Assembly: GCA_963693285.1 (NCBI GenBank)
Contig: OY848921.1
Span: 5,965,229 to 6,029,228, forward strand
DNA: 64,000 bases
Reading direction: 5' to 3'
Source of the DNA: Xestospongia muta
Taxonomy: Eukaryota > Porifera > Demospongiae > Haplosclerida > Petrosiidae
The notes beneath the pieces are model-generated. The model ran no database searches. It worked only from the letters and a program-made list of their open reading frames with translations, and had not been told where the DNA came from. A program made the position numbers and the translations under genes. Shown one piece after another: positions 38,384 through 51,058 of this stretch; position 1 is the first letter of the stretch; the number at the start of each line of letters is the position of its first letter.

Positions 38384-40735
38384 AGTATTCTCCCTCCACA
38401 GATAGCACTAATAGACTTGATGCCTAGTTGCCAAAGAAAGAGGTAAGCTCTTGAAGTTGGTAATTCTTGTTCCTAACTTCTTTGACATGATTGTTGTTTA
38501 GCTTCATAGCATACTGTCCAGTGATGATGTACAAGTGAACCAAACCTATGAAATAGCATACATATATACCTGTAATTGATTATGATAACTCAGCTTACAT
38601 GCTCTGAAATCAATCATGTGTATGTAAGAGGTAATAGATTTTGTGCATGAAACTGACATATGGGTAGAGAATACCAAAATACTGACAATAGTCTCTTATC
38701 AAGACATCTAGATAAGCAACATCATGTTGTCAATTTTAGGACCAAATACATACTGTGATTTCTTGAATAATGTCAAAAAAACCAGCCAATAATGAATATC
38801 ATCTGTATAATTAAATCTGAAATGTACATCTATACTATATGTACTTCTTTTTTGTATCTATAGCTATGGCTTGAGTTCATTGAAGTGACCAACTATAATC
38901 TTAGTTTAGAAAAGTTGTAGCTGATTGAAGAAAATGACAAGTGAAAATTTTCGGATTGCTAAAGAAAGAAGCTGTAACAGAAACTCTACAGACTTGTATT
39001 TTCATAGATATTTGTGGTATTGAATGTGTGTCTTTACTCAAAAAAGATTATATGCAAGATCTTACAAAAAAGAACACTATTATGATTACTGGTGATGTGA
39101 GTGAAACTGTGAGTGGACTCTCTCTATACATCTTAATTATCTTAATAAACAAACACTATAACTCTCTTTCTTTCCTTTTTGTTAATTTGCTCTATTCTCA
39201 TAAAATGCGGTAGATATAGACAACATTATTGAAGACCAAGAAAGGCTTGGTCTGTACATTGTGGTCAATAGTGCATCTGCAAAAAAGTTGGTGGTTGGTA
39301 TAGAAAGAACATGTCTGGTCACTACAAGTTCTTAAGTAAATGCCTAAAAGGGATGTCTTTGAGTAAGCTAATTCATATTTGACATTGCATATATACAATG
39401 CAGTACTGTTATTTTTACAACATGCTGTTTGTGATCTAAAGAATAATCAATTGAGAACTTCCTACTGTCTTGAGTAGACTTTTATCAACTCTTATGTAAA
39501 CTAGTATTGTTGTTATGCATGTACAAGACATACATATTGTTCTTATATACAAGATTTGAGAATGTTTATTTTATTGCATCATGTAAGTTCCTATGTACAT
39601 GTAACCTACATGACCATATATTGGTTAAATCAACTAATCAATTTAAACAGTGATATATATGCATACACAAAAGTGTTAGTTATAAGTTAACAAATTCCTA
39701 ATTAAAATTATATCTTTGGAGGACAGAGTAAAAAATTGAATATAAGTAGTCTCCTTTCTACTATTGATGCTGTATAAATGCAAAATATTGGTAACAGGGG
39801 GTTAAAAACAAGTGACCTAATTACACAGATATTAGACTTTCTTTATTGTACTGTAATATAAAAGAGATAACAATCTTATGTCTGTATCAATCTTTACTCT
39901 TTATTATGTGTCTACTATTTATTAATAAATAAGATGACTCACTTTTTACTTTAGCTGTATCCATAAGTCTTTGTGGTCAACGGTCAATGCTTTTCCCGAG
40001 CCAAAGGCTTCTCCATGGTGTTTACTGTTTGTCAGTTGTATCTGATATTTAAGAAAAAAGAAATAGGGTCTAGCTCAAAAGACTAGATACTATTTAACCT
40101 AGTCAATTACAATTACTTTATGTGTGAGCAACAAACAGAAGGGTAAAACTCAATAGACTATATTTTATTCAAGCTATAATTACTTAAGGAATATGACTGA
40201 TGTGAATGCTTATGTATAATCATAATGCTCAAAGACATTAAACCATTATAACATGCAAGTACAATTGCTATATTATTAGAAATAGATAATATAATACTGC
40301 AAGCAAGTAGACTGTACATTATGTAGAGTAAATAATAAATTGTAAATGTAACATAATCTACTATTTACATCTGCTTTGACATGTAAGTCTTCTAGTAGAC
40401 TAAGTAGGTTTTGTTGAACAGCTGGTGCATAGACATAGAATATGAGATAAGGCAAGCCACCTTTCGGTAAAGACTTTGACTCTTGTGAGATTTCAGCTAA
40501 ATTAAGTAACAAATATATACTATGTTAAGGAAATAAACTGTGTATTGTGTAATTTGTGTACATACTCTAAATTGGAAAGCATTCCTACAGAAGCCAAGAA
40601 TGGACATTCCAATTTCTATTTTTTATTTCAATCAAAGGGGGTTATATGGAGTTGAAATGTCCATCCTCAGCTTCCATAAATAAAAGATCCACAATATATA
40701 ACCCAAATCAGAAATCCAACCCAACTGTAAACACA
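38382..40735. other. Intergenic region without a confirmed gene
   Basis: Contains unassigned open frames: plus-strand 38941-39213 (includes LQTCIFIDICGIECVSLLKK) and minus-strand 40276-40512 (includes LPKGGLPYLIFYVYAP). Neither matches a family recognisable by eye and no splice partners are evident. An imperfect inverted repeat lies at about 40591-40675 (GAAGCCAAGAATGGACATT against AATGTCCATCCTCAGCTTC). Confidence 0.4.
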
Positions 40736-40739
40736 TCTC

Positions 40740-42010
40740 GTTGATGTAAATACAGTAAATACAAACTGATGATATATGTAACATTACTCACGTACTCATA
40801 ATTGTCTTCAGAATCTACAACACTAAACTTAATATATATAAAACAAATATTTTTGACAAAGAATCTCTGACTATGTATTTGGAGTAATTCTATTGTTGTC
40901 ATGGTCATGTACATAATACAGCTGATTATGAATTTTCCTTTCTTTTATCAAATAGTAATGATTTATATTCTTATCTTCAGGTTCTCTGTATACATTGTAA
41001 CAATGTAGACATTATTTCAAATTCTATGTATAACGAATCTTGGTATTAAATTGTTATTTCTTTTCGTTTTAAAATTCTTGAAAATGCAAACTGATATTGT
41101 TATACAACAAGCACAAAGAATAAACAACAAACCACCAGCAAAACCAATTTGCACTGAATAAAATTAATTTGTTTTTACTTTCAATATTTGATGTCTGAGT
41201 TGTGTCATTGGACAGAAAATAAACTGATGTCACTGTTAACACTTGTCCATCAATTATTACATTTTAAGTATTTTTATCCAATTTTGTAAAACAGTCAATA
41301 GCTGAGATGTTGAGAAATTAGATATAGCAGATAATCTTGCTCACATTTGTATTGTAGGCTCACTGTCACATTGTAAAGTGTTATCTGTTATATAGTCTGA
41401 AGTTATTGAACAATAACAGACTTTATTCAACACTTTAATTATGACTTGAGTAATCTCAGTGAGTTTACTTTCAGTTTTATTTAGCTATTATAACAAGAAA
41501 TTGTATTATAATATTTGTCATTGTTATATGACTTACTATCCACAGATAACAGTTATCCAATCCATTGATATATATAACAATCAGTTTGTTGTCATATACT
41601 TTAAAGAAATAATGTAAAATTTGCTATTATAATTATTTAAAACTAAACTAACCAGGAATTAATATATTTTGAGATTCCAAACCATGTCCTTCTTTAGTTT
41701 GTGCTGACACTGACAAACAATATTTTGAGAGTGGATCCAAAATTCCTACTTTAATTGAAGTATTAAGAGTATGTATTAATAATTTGTTGATGTCAACCAC
41801 AACACAATAATCTATTGATTTGGTCAGATTAAAGGAATATCCTGTCACATTTCCTATTTTCTTTTCTAATGTTAGTGGATATGGTTTTACTATAATTGTA
41901 GTTAGGAAAATTCTCTGTGCTAGCTCAATGTTTGGAGCCACTCTGGGAACTATTGAAAGAAAACCTGTTATAATGTTGCTGTAGTGTTATGCATGTTTCC
42001 TGAATAAAAA
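40740..42010 (-). pseudogene. 3' fragment of a receptor
   Basis: An FN3-like exon (41648-41945) is open (SFNLTKSIDYCVVVD). The short VYDNKLIVIYINGLDNC exon (about 41540-41605) is intact. The membrane-proximal/transmembrane exon (about 41035-41485) has a stop at QM*ARLSAISN and shifted frames. Tail exons with KNINHYYLIKER (about 40880-40990) and VVDSEDNYEYVSNV (about 40760-40825) follow, but the donor after ITPN has become ATAGTC instead of GTAGTC. The right side breaks off in the split FN3 at about 42010, where the 3' flank of the next gene begins. Confidence 0.72.
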
Positions 42011-42011
42011 T

Positions 42012-42751
42012 ACGTTATGACAAATGTACAAGTAATAGGAAATATATGTTTTGTTAGTACAAAAGAGATGATAAGTTATTCCCTTCCATATATTTTTTAC
42101 TAACAAAGGCAATATTAAATATTACATATATATTTAGTATTGTCATTTGTAAACATCAAATTGCTACAATAAATGAAATCATTGTTGCAATGGTATTAAC
42201 TAGCTAATCACAGATTGGTAAACACATAAAGCAATAGTCATAAACTTTAATGTAAAAGTTGTGTAATTATCACTTCGTAGATGATGTGTCACAGTAAATA
42301 CCGAGGTTAAAAAGTAATCAAGCCACACCCATAATTAATACAGTAATTGCTAGGGTTAATTTTTCGTCGTTATAGTAAGGAAATGATCATGTGGCTCGAA
42401 ACATTACGTTTCCGCCTTCGGTTTCCGTAGATCAGTCCAAAACAATTTATATATACCGAGGACTGCCTGGTATGTTTTAATGTCAGTTTGTAAATCAATT
42501 TATAAATGACTGGTACGATAGCGTGCCAGTTAATGAGAATTCTAAACTAAGTTATGACAAAATTAAGTATTAAGTATATAATGAAAATTGTTTATAATTA
42601 ACAATAACAGTAAAACTGATAATTGCTTTAGTCACAAAGTTACAAAAATATTTTGTGCAATCTCTAACTAACAATCAAAGGTTAAGGTTATGTACAGATT
42701 GTATTTTACTTAATTATCCTTAAATGTATTTGTATTGGTTTCTTTATAATT
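42012..42751. repeat. 3' flank duplicated at 26500-27242
   Basis: Downstream flank of the 29-repeat receptor, closely matching the flank of the 12-repeat receptor. It shows that the two genes are full-length paralogues, not only similar in their repeats. Confidence 0.7.
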
Positions 42752-45700
42752 TTACCCTATCATCTCCTTCATTTCAATGTCTTTTAGACCAATTTCATTA
42801 CCTCCATCCCCATGCCTACAATGATAAAATTTATTTACTTATTCATAATTGTTCTCAGATAATAATACCTGCCGTTAACTGTATATTTTCTGTGTCTCTT
42901 GAAACACACAACTACAATTAACACAGCAATTAGTGCGAGTAATATTATTAAGATACTAGTTGTAGTAACTCCAACAAGAACATCAGAACTATCACTTGAT
43001 CCAATTGAATTAATTCCAGCTGGAATGTATAAATACAGTTTGAAATGTACTACTCTTGTTTATTTATCTATATAGCTATCATAAAAACAATGTAAACACT
43101 GGATTTATTGTATGTAAAATAGTGAATAATATCATATTGAGTTGTTAACAGCAATTATACTTTGTACATTACTTCACACAAAATCTACCTAAACAATGAA
43201 CTCCATCAGTAGCAAGGACACTTGATGTGTCACAGGAACAGTAATATGATCCATTAGTATTAGTACACTGAAACTCACATGTGTTTTGCAAACACTCATT
43301 TATGTCTAATGTCATTGTAACATAAAATACTAAACTAATCTTTATTACCTGATAAACAGTTATAACCATCCCATCCACTAACACAAGTACAATTGTTTGG
43401 TGCAGTACATTCTTTGTTAATACCACAAACAGGATTATAAATAGCTAATAAGATAAAAGTAACAATAGTACTATGTGTAGATAATTCAATATACCAGTTA
43501 GACAATCACAACCAGTCCATCCAGTCATACAACTACAAGTGTTTGGAGCTGTACATTCCATATTAGTGTCACATAAATTATAACAGGTTGCTAGTATCAA
43601 ATTGTAACTATTGATGATAATACATTCCATAAACAAAACCTGTCAAGCAATCATTTCCACTCCATCCACTGATACATGTACAAGTGTCAGGAGCTGTACA
43701 TTCTTTGTTAGTGCCACATGGTGAACTACAGTTTGCTGTTATAATAGTAAATATGATTATATATTATATACGATAATCATTAAAACATACGAGTCAAGCA
43801 ATCACTTCCACTCCATCCACTGATACACGTACAAGTGTCAGGAGCTGTACATTCTTTGTTAGTATCACATGGTGAACTGCAGCTTGCTGTGATAATAGTA
43901 AATATGATTATATATTATATATGATAATCATTAAACCATACAAGTCAAGCAATCATTTCCACTCCATCCACTGATACATGTACAAGTGTCAGGAGCTGTA
44001 CATTCTTTGTTAGTACCACATGATGAACTACAGCTTGCTGTGATAATAGTAAATATGATTATATATTATATGATAATCATTAAACCATACGAGTCAAGCA
44101 ATCATTTCCACTCCATCCACTGATACATGTACAAGTGTCAGGAGCTGTACATTCTTTGTTAGTGCCACATGGTGAACTACAGTTTGCTGTGATAATAGAA
44201 AATATGATTATATATTATATATGATAATCATTAAAACATACGAGTCAAGCAATCATTTCCACTCCATCCACTGATACATGTACAAGTGTCAGGAGCTGTA
44301 CATTCTTTGTTAGTACCACATGGTGAACTACAGTTTGCTGTGATAATAGAAAATATGATTATATATTATATATGATAATCATTAAACCATACGTGTCAAG
44401 CAATCATTTCCACTCCATCCACTGATACATGTACAACTGTCTGGAGCTGTACATTCTTTGTTAGTGCCACATGGTGAGCTACAGTTTGCTGTGATAATAG
44501 AAAATATGATTATATATTATATATGATAATCATTAAAACATACGAGTCAAGCAATCATTTCCACTCCATCCACTGATACATGTACAAGTGTCAGGAGCTG
44601 TACATTCTTTGTTAGTACCACATGATGAACTACAGTTTGCTGTGATAATAGAAAATGTGATTATATATTATATATGATAATCATTAAACCATACGAGTCA
44701 AGCAATCATTTCCACTCCATCCACTGATACATGTACAAGTGTCAGGAGCTGTACATTCTTTGTTAGTGCCACATGGTGAACTACAGTTTGCTGTGATAAT
44801 AGAAAATATGATTATATATTATATATGATAATCATTAAACCATACGAGTCAAGCAATCATTTCCACTCCATCCACTGATACATGTACAAGTGTCAGGAGC
44901 TGTACATTCTTTGTTAGTGCCACATGGTGAACTACAGTTTGCTGTGATAATAGAAAATATGATTATATATTATATATGATAATCATTAAAACATACGAGT
45001 CAAGCAATCATTTCCACTCCATCCACTGATACATGTACAAGTGTCAGGAGCTGTACATTCTTTGTTAGTACCACATTGTGAACTACAGTTTGCTGTGATA
45101 ATAGAAAATATGATTATATATTATATATGATAATCATTAAAACATACGAGTCAAGCAATCATTTCCACTCCATCCACTGATACATGTACAAGTGTCAGGA
45201 GCTGTACATTCTTTGTTAGTGCCACATGGTGAACTACAGTTTGCTGTGATAATAGAAAATATGATTATATATTATATATGATAATCATTAAACCATACGA
45301 GTCAAGCAATCATTTCCACTCCATCCACTGATACATGTACAAGTGTCAGGAGCTGTACATTCTTTGTTAGTGCCACATGGTGAACTACAGTTTGCTGTGA
45401 TAATAGAAAATATGATTATATATTATATATGATAATCATTAAAACATACGAGTCAAGCAATCATTTCCACTCCATCCACTGATACATGTACAAGTGTCAG
45501 GAGCTGTACATTCTTTGTTAGTACCACATGGTGAACTACAGTTTGCTGTGATAATAGTAAATATGATTATATATTATATGATAATCATTAAACCATACGA
45601 GTCAAGCAATCATTTCCACTCCATCCACTGATACATGCACAAGTGTCAGGAGCTGTACATTCTTTGTTAGTGCCACATAGTGAACTACAGTTTGCTGTGA

Positions 45701-48700
45701 TAATAGAAAATATGATTATATATTATATATGATAATCATTAAAACATACGAGTCAAGCAATCATTTCCACTCCATCCACTGATACATGTACAAGTGTCAG
45801 GAGCTGTACATTCTTTGTTAGTGCCACATGGTGAACTACAGTTTGCTGTGATAATAGAAAATATGATTATATATTATATATGATAATCATTAAACCATAC
45901 GAGTCAAGCAATCATTTCCACTCCATCCACTGATACATGTACAAGTGTCAGGAGCTATACATTCTTTTTTAGTGCCACATGGTGAACTACAGTTTGCTGT
46001 GATAATAGAAAATATGATTATATATTATATATGATAATCATTAAACCATACGAGTCAAGCAATCATTTCCACTCCATCCACTGATACATGTACAAGTGTC
46101 AGGAGATGTACATTCTTTGTTAGTGCCACATGGTGAACTACAGTTTGCTGTGATAATAGAAAATATGATTATATATTATATATGATAATCATTAAACCAT
46201 ACGAGTCAAGCAATCACTTCCACTCCATCCACTGATACATGTACAAGTGTCAGGAGCTGTACATTCTTTGTTAGTGCCACATGGTGAGCTACAGTTTGCT
46301 GTGATAATAGAAAATATGATTATATATTATATATGATAATCATTAAAACATACGAGTCAAGCAATCATTTCCACTCCATCCACTGATACATGTACAAGTG
46401 TCAGGAGCTGTACATTCTTTGTTAGTATCACATGGTGAACTACAGCTTGCTGTGATAATAGTAAATATGATTATATATTATATGATAATCATTAAACCAT
46501 ACGAGTCAAGCAATCATTTCCACTCCATCCACTGATACATGTACAAGTGTCAGGAGCTGTACATTCTTTGTTAGTGCCACATGGTGAACTACAGTTTGCT
46601 GTGATAATAGAAAATGTGATTACATATTATATATGATAATCATTAAACCCTACGAGTCAAGCAATCATTTCCACTCCATCCACTGATACATGTACAAGTG
46701 TCAGGAGCTGTACATTCTTTGTTAGTGCCACATGGTGAACTACAGTTTGCTGTGATAATAGAAAATATGATTATATATTATATATGATAATCATTAAACA
46801 TACGAGTCAAGCAATCATTTCCACTCCATCCACTGATACATGTACAACTGTCTGGAGCTGTACATTCTTTGTTAGTGCCACATGGTGAGCTACAGTTTGC
46901 TGTGATAATAGAAAATATGATTATATATTATATATGATAATCATTAAAACATACGATTCAAGCAATCATTTCCACTATATCCACTGATACATGTACAAGT
47001 GTCAGGAGCTGTACATTCTTTGTTAGTACCACATGATGAACTACAGTTTGCTGTGATAATAGAAAATATGATTATATATTATATATGATAATCATTAAAC
47101 ATACGAGTCAAGCAATCATTTCCACTCCATCCACTGATACATGTACAACTGTCTGGAGCTGTACATTCTTTGTTAGTGCCACATGGTGAACTACAGTTTG
47201 CTGTGATAATAGAAAATATGATTATATATTATATAAGATAATCATTAAAACATACGAGTCAAGCAATCACTTCCACTCCATCCACTGATACACGTACAAG
47301 TGTCAGGAGCTGTACATTCTTTGTTAGTACCACATGATGAACTACAGTTTGCTGTGATAATAGAAAATATGATTATATATTATATATGATAATCATTAAA
47401 ACATACGAGTCAGGCAATCATTTCCACTCCATCCACTGATACATGTACAACTGTCTGGAGCTGTACATTCTTTGTTAGTGCCACATGGTGAACTACAGTT
47501 TGCTGTGATAATAGAAAATATGATTATATTATATATGATAATCATTAAAACATACGAGTCAAGCAATCATTTCCATTCCATCCACTGATACATGTACAAG
47601 TGTCAGGAGCTGTACATTCTTTGTTAGTGCCACATAGTGAACTACAGTTTGCTGTGATAATAGAGAATAAGATTATATATTATATGATAGTCATTAAAAT
47701 GTACGTGTCAAGCAATCATTTCCACTCCATCCACCGATACATGTACAATTGTCAGGAGCTGTACATTTTTTGTTAGTGCCACATGGTGAACTACAGTTTG
47801 CTGTGGTAATAGAAAATATGATTATATATTATATATGATAATCATTAAAACATACGTGTCAAGCAATCATTTCCACTCCATCCACTGATACATATACAAG
47901 TGTCAGGAGCTGTACATTCTTTGTTAGTACCACATGGTGAACTACAAGTTGCTGTGATGATAAGGAATATGATTAAAATATTATGTGATAATTACTAAAT
48001 TATACATGTCAAGCAGTCATTTATAATTCATCCACTGATCTATGTATATGTTACTGTCAAAATTGATTATTGGTTTAATTATTATTTGGTTATACATGTT
48101 GAAATTGTATTATTCATTTGTTGAAAGTAAACATAATACTGTTTTCATTACTAATGTACTATTGCTTATGTAACTATATAACCATTAATTTCACATTATG
48201 TTAGTAATTAAAATAGTATTATGTTTACTCTTTATATGCCACCTGTGCATGTGCCACCTGTTCATATGCACCCTGTATATGCCACTTGTATAACCATGTG
48301 ATGATTAAGTAAACTAATCAATTATTACAAAAGTGCAGGTGTTAGAAGCTGTACATAGTTTGTTAGTGCCACATGAACTATAATTTGCTATAATAATTAC
48401 TAAAAACATAATGTAAGTCACCAATCATTTCTTATCTTATTATTACTTTGTCCATTAATTTTTTCATTCATGTATGACTAACTATATCTATCCATCCATT
48501 CTTATATTGATCTAACTATCTGACCTTTCTTCCTTTTAGTTGTGTTGTAGACATAGTCTGACTGAGGTCCTTCTCCTCCACCAGTTGTTGCCGAGATACT
48601 TACACCCACTAGTTGATAAGGTAACAATCCCTCCAGGAGATATAGTGTGAATTGGCTTTCTACAATTCTAGTAGATATCTCACTACCGTTAGTATAGTTG

Positions 48701-49691
48701 ATGTACAGAGTATAGTGAGTAATGATACCATTAGGTATCAATGGCGGCTCCCATTGAATTAAAAAAGAATAATAAGTAGCAGTCATTGAAACATTAACGG
48801 GAGAATTACTAGGAGCTAAGATGAGACACTGTACATAAACATACACAGTGCATGTATAATGTGTCATACCATCTTGTAAAGTAGTAGTGTTAATACAGGC
48901 TATAGGACCAGTGTTGTTAATCCACTGTGAATAAATGCAACACCAATAATTTGTAAAAGGCATCAGTCCAATAAAACTTGTAAAATACGTAACATTGATA
49001 TCTTTAATTAGCTCTCCCATATTGCAGTCTATGGTATAGCCAAGTAGGGTACCATCATTACTGTAATTAAAAGGTGGAGACCATAATAGTGTCAGATTTT
49101 TTTGGTGTGGTATAGCTCGCATGTTCCTTACAGGACCTGAGTAAGAATTATGAAAGCAAAAGACTTCTATGCTTTGTAGCATTAGATAATACAGTTTCTA
49201 GGCTTACTGTCATGCATGTATGTCAATATATGGAGTGTCAATTTTTTTCTTACTTAGACAGTTGAATCCATTACTAGCAAGTTTGTCCATACTATCAGAG
49301 CACTGACAAGAATAGTTACCAGGCCAGTTCATACAAACATCTTCACATCGATTGGTTCCCTCTTGACATTCATTAACATCTACAATTATTATGAAGACTT
49401 TTTATATAGAGAGAAGTAGATACCTGTTAGACAATCCGATCCAGTCCACCCTGGAGTACAAACACAGGTGTTTTGCACAGAGCATTCCATATTAGTACCA
49501 CAGAAAGAGTCATTACACATAGCTTTAATATTGATTGCAATAATTAACAAATTGTTGGAAAGAAACATATACTTACGTTTACAATCTGGGTAAGCAGGAC
49601 CATAACCAAGACAACATTGATGTGACATAACATACTTTGTAGCATATATTATTTTAGTTTCATTACTGTAAAATAATACAAACCAGTAGTA

Positions 49692-49745
<54 letters not shown>

Positions 49746-49979
49746 CATTATATAACAGTTAGTATATTTTTTCATTCCACTAACTTAAGACAAGGAAACC
49801 AACATAACAATCCACAGCATGTTTCTTTAGTATAAAGCATTACAATAGCACTAGATACAGTAGTCTGAAAACATCCCTTTGATGGACTACAACTGAAACA
49901 TGAGACTGTGTGATGCATAATATCGGTAAACTTACCTCAATGTCAAGAGAAAAAAAAGAAGGACACACAGGATCATCAT
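42752..49979 (-). CDS. EMI-EGF-FN3 receptor with 29-exon EGF array and short tail
   Basis: Same plan as the 27243-31856 gene. Signal exon with start at 49979 (MMILCVLLFFLLTL, GTAAGT donor); EMI-like exons at about 49780-49888 and 49578-49672 (CCLGYGPAYPDC); an EGF (about 49430-49532); a calcium-binding EGF (about 49256-49382); FN3 exons at about 48865-49140 and 48525-48825. Then 29 tandem EGF exons (43640-47951), two divergent EGFs (about 43500-43592 and 43348-43442), a calcium-binding EGF (about 43187-43305), a transmembrane exon (about 42872-43023) and the last exon with HGDGGNEIGLKDIEMKEMIG and TAA at 42752-42754. The second divergent EGF has lost its first cysteine (AIYN for AICN). No kinase or tyrosine-repeat tail. 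The array makes the ectodomain about 17 EGF units longer than its paralogue. Confidence 0.82.
43640..47951 (-). repeat. Twenty-nine tandem EGF exons, unit about 150.6 bp
   Basis: Twenty-nine copies counted one by one from the conserved CAAGCAATCA string and its variants. Length agrees: 28 x 150.6 + 96. Exons are 96 nt, phase 1-1, encoding NCSSPCGTNKECTAP, DTCTC, SGWSGNDCLT. Introns carry ATATATTATATATGATAATC-like cores, some two bases shorter. A variant block with ACAACTGTCTGGAGC recurs at about 44430, 46845, 47150 and 47445, a sign of higher-order duplication. A degenerate thirtieth copy lies near 48003-48045. Confidence 0.9.
49690..49743. repeat. (TA)n microsatellite in an EMI intron
   Basis: Interrupted TA tract at the same intron position as 31561 and 37397. 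Confidence 0.92.
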
Positions 49980-49984
49980 TAAAC

Positions 49985-51058
49985 ACGCAACTCTTGATAT
50001 AATTTTATTCATTACATCTATTCATGAGCCTATTAAAATTATAGTTTTATTAGCAAGAGAATAATTATTGATAAATAATTACAACATATTATTAGAGTAA
50101 TTACTAAATGACTTGGTCTCAGTAGTGAATAACATTTTTAATGAACAATTTGAGGAAGTTTTGCCTCTTCTGATGTGTTCAAGTGTTGCTTACAATAAAA
50201 ACTCTTTAGTCTTCATTAACTGCATTAAATTTTTACTCACCATAAAGTAGTGTAATTTTATTACAGCTACCAAACAATGATATAGCACCAAGTACTGTAG
50301 AAGTACTCATACATGCAGACACTTTGAAATTAGGCACAAGTTAAATAAAATACATATACAAAATATATCCACCAATAATAAATTAATTGCTTTCAATTAT
50401 TTATTGAGTTACTAGGTACATCAATGGTTCATTCAATTGATATCATCATAATAAGCAATACTTTCTACTTAAAATTTCTGACTCTGTCCTATAACAAGTC
50501 CAGAAATATAAATATAATGACAATAAAATATATAATATATATAATTGGCTACAGAATGACATATTTTATGTTTATTTTGCATGACCTATATCATATGTAT
50601 TTTATTACAAGCTTATAGCCTTATATATAGATGTGTTTAACTAAATATTAAGATGATCACTAAATGTCTTTGATCTTGTCCTCCCTATAAATGTAATACA
50701 TACTTCATAAGTAGCCATTTCTTGTCTGCATATGTATGTTATACTGATTTGTTGGTTTTGATGGTCAAATGAGAGTAAACTTTAATTCAAATGTCCATTA
50801 ATATCAAAACATTATGCACAAACTCAACATTGAAAGTTTAATGATCTGTATATTCTCTGTAGGGTTATATATATAATCTAGAAATCTTATGTAGTTACTA
50901 TATTGACATTAATTAATATATAACAAAAAATATAACATTTAAAAATACATGCTAGTAACAAGACTTTTATTTTTTCAATGAATTTACAGCTTTGCTCTCA
51001 AAATTCCTATTATAAAGTTTTTGATCAAATTTGATATTCAATTCAGTCAACTGACTTT
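49985..51058. other. Intergenic region; left and right parts differ
   Basis: About 49985-50560 is unassigned promoter-side sequence of the 49979 gene and lacks the THAP remnant found at the other two starts. About 50570-51058 resembles 34020-34540 and is the 3' flank of the decayed receptor to the right. No gene seen. Confidence 0.5.

Noticed and set aside
38941..39213. Plus-strand 90-codon open frame as a gene
   Set aside because: No recognised motif, no splice partners and no paralogue in the window; left as unassigned.
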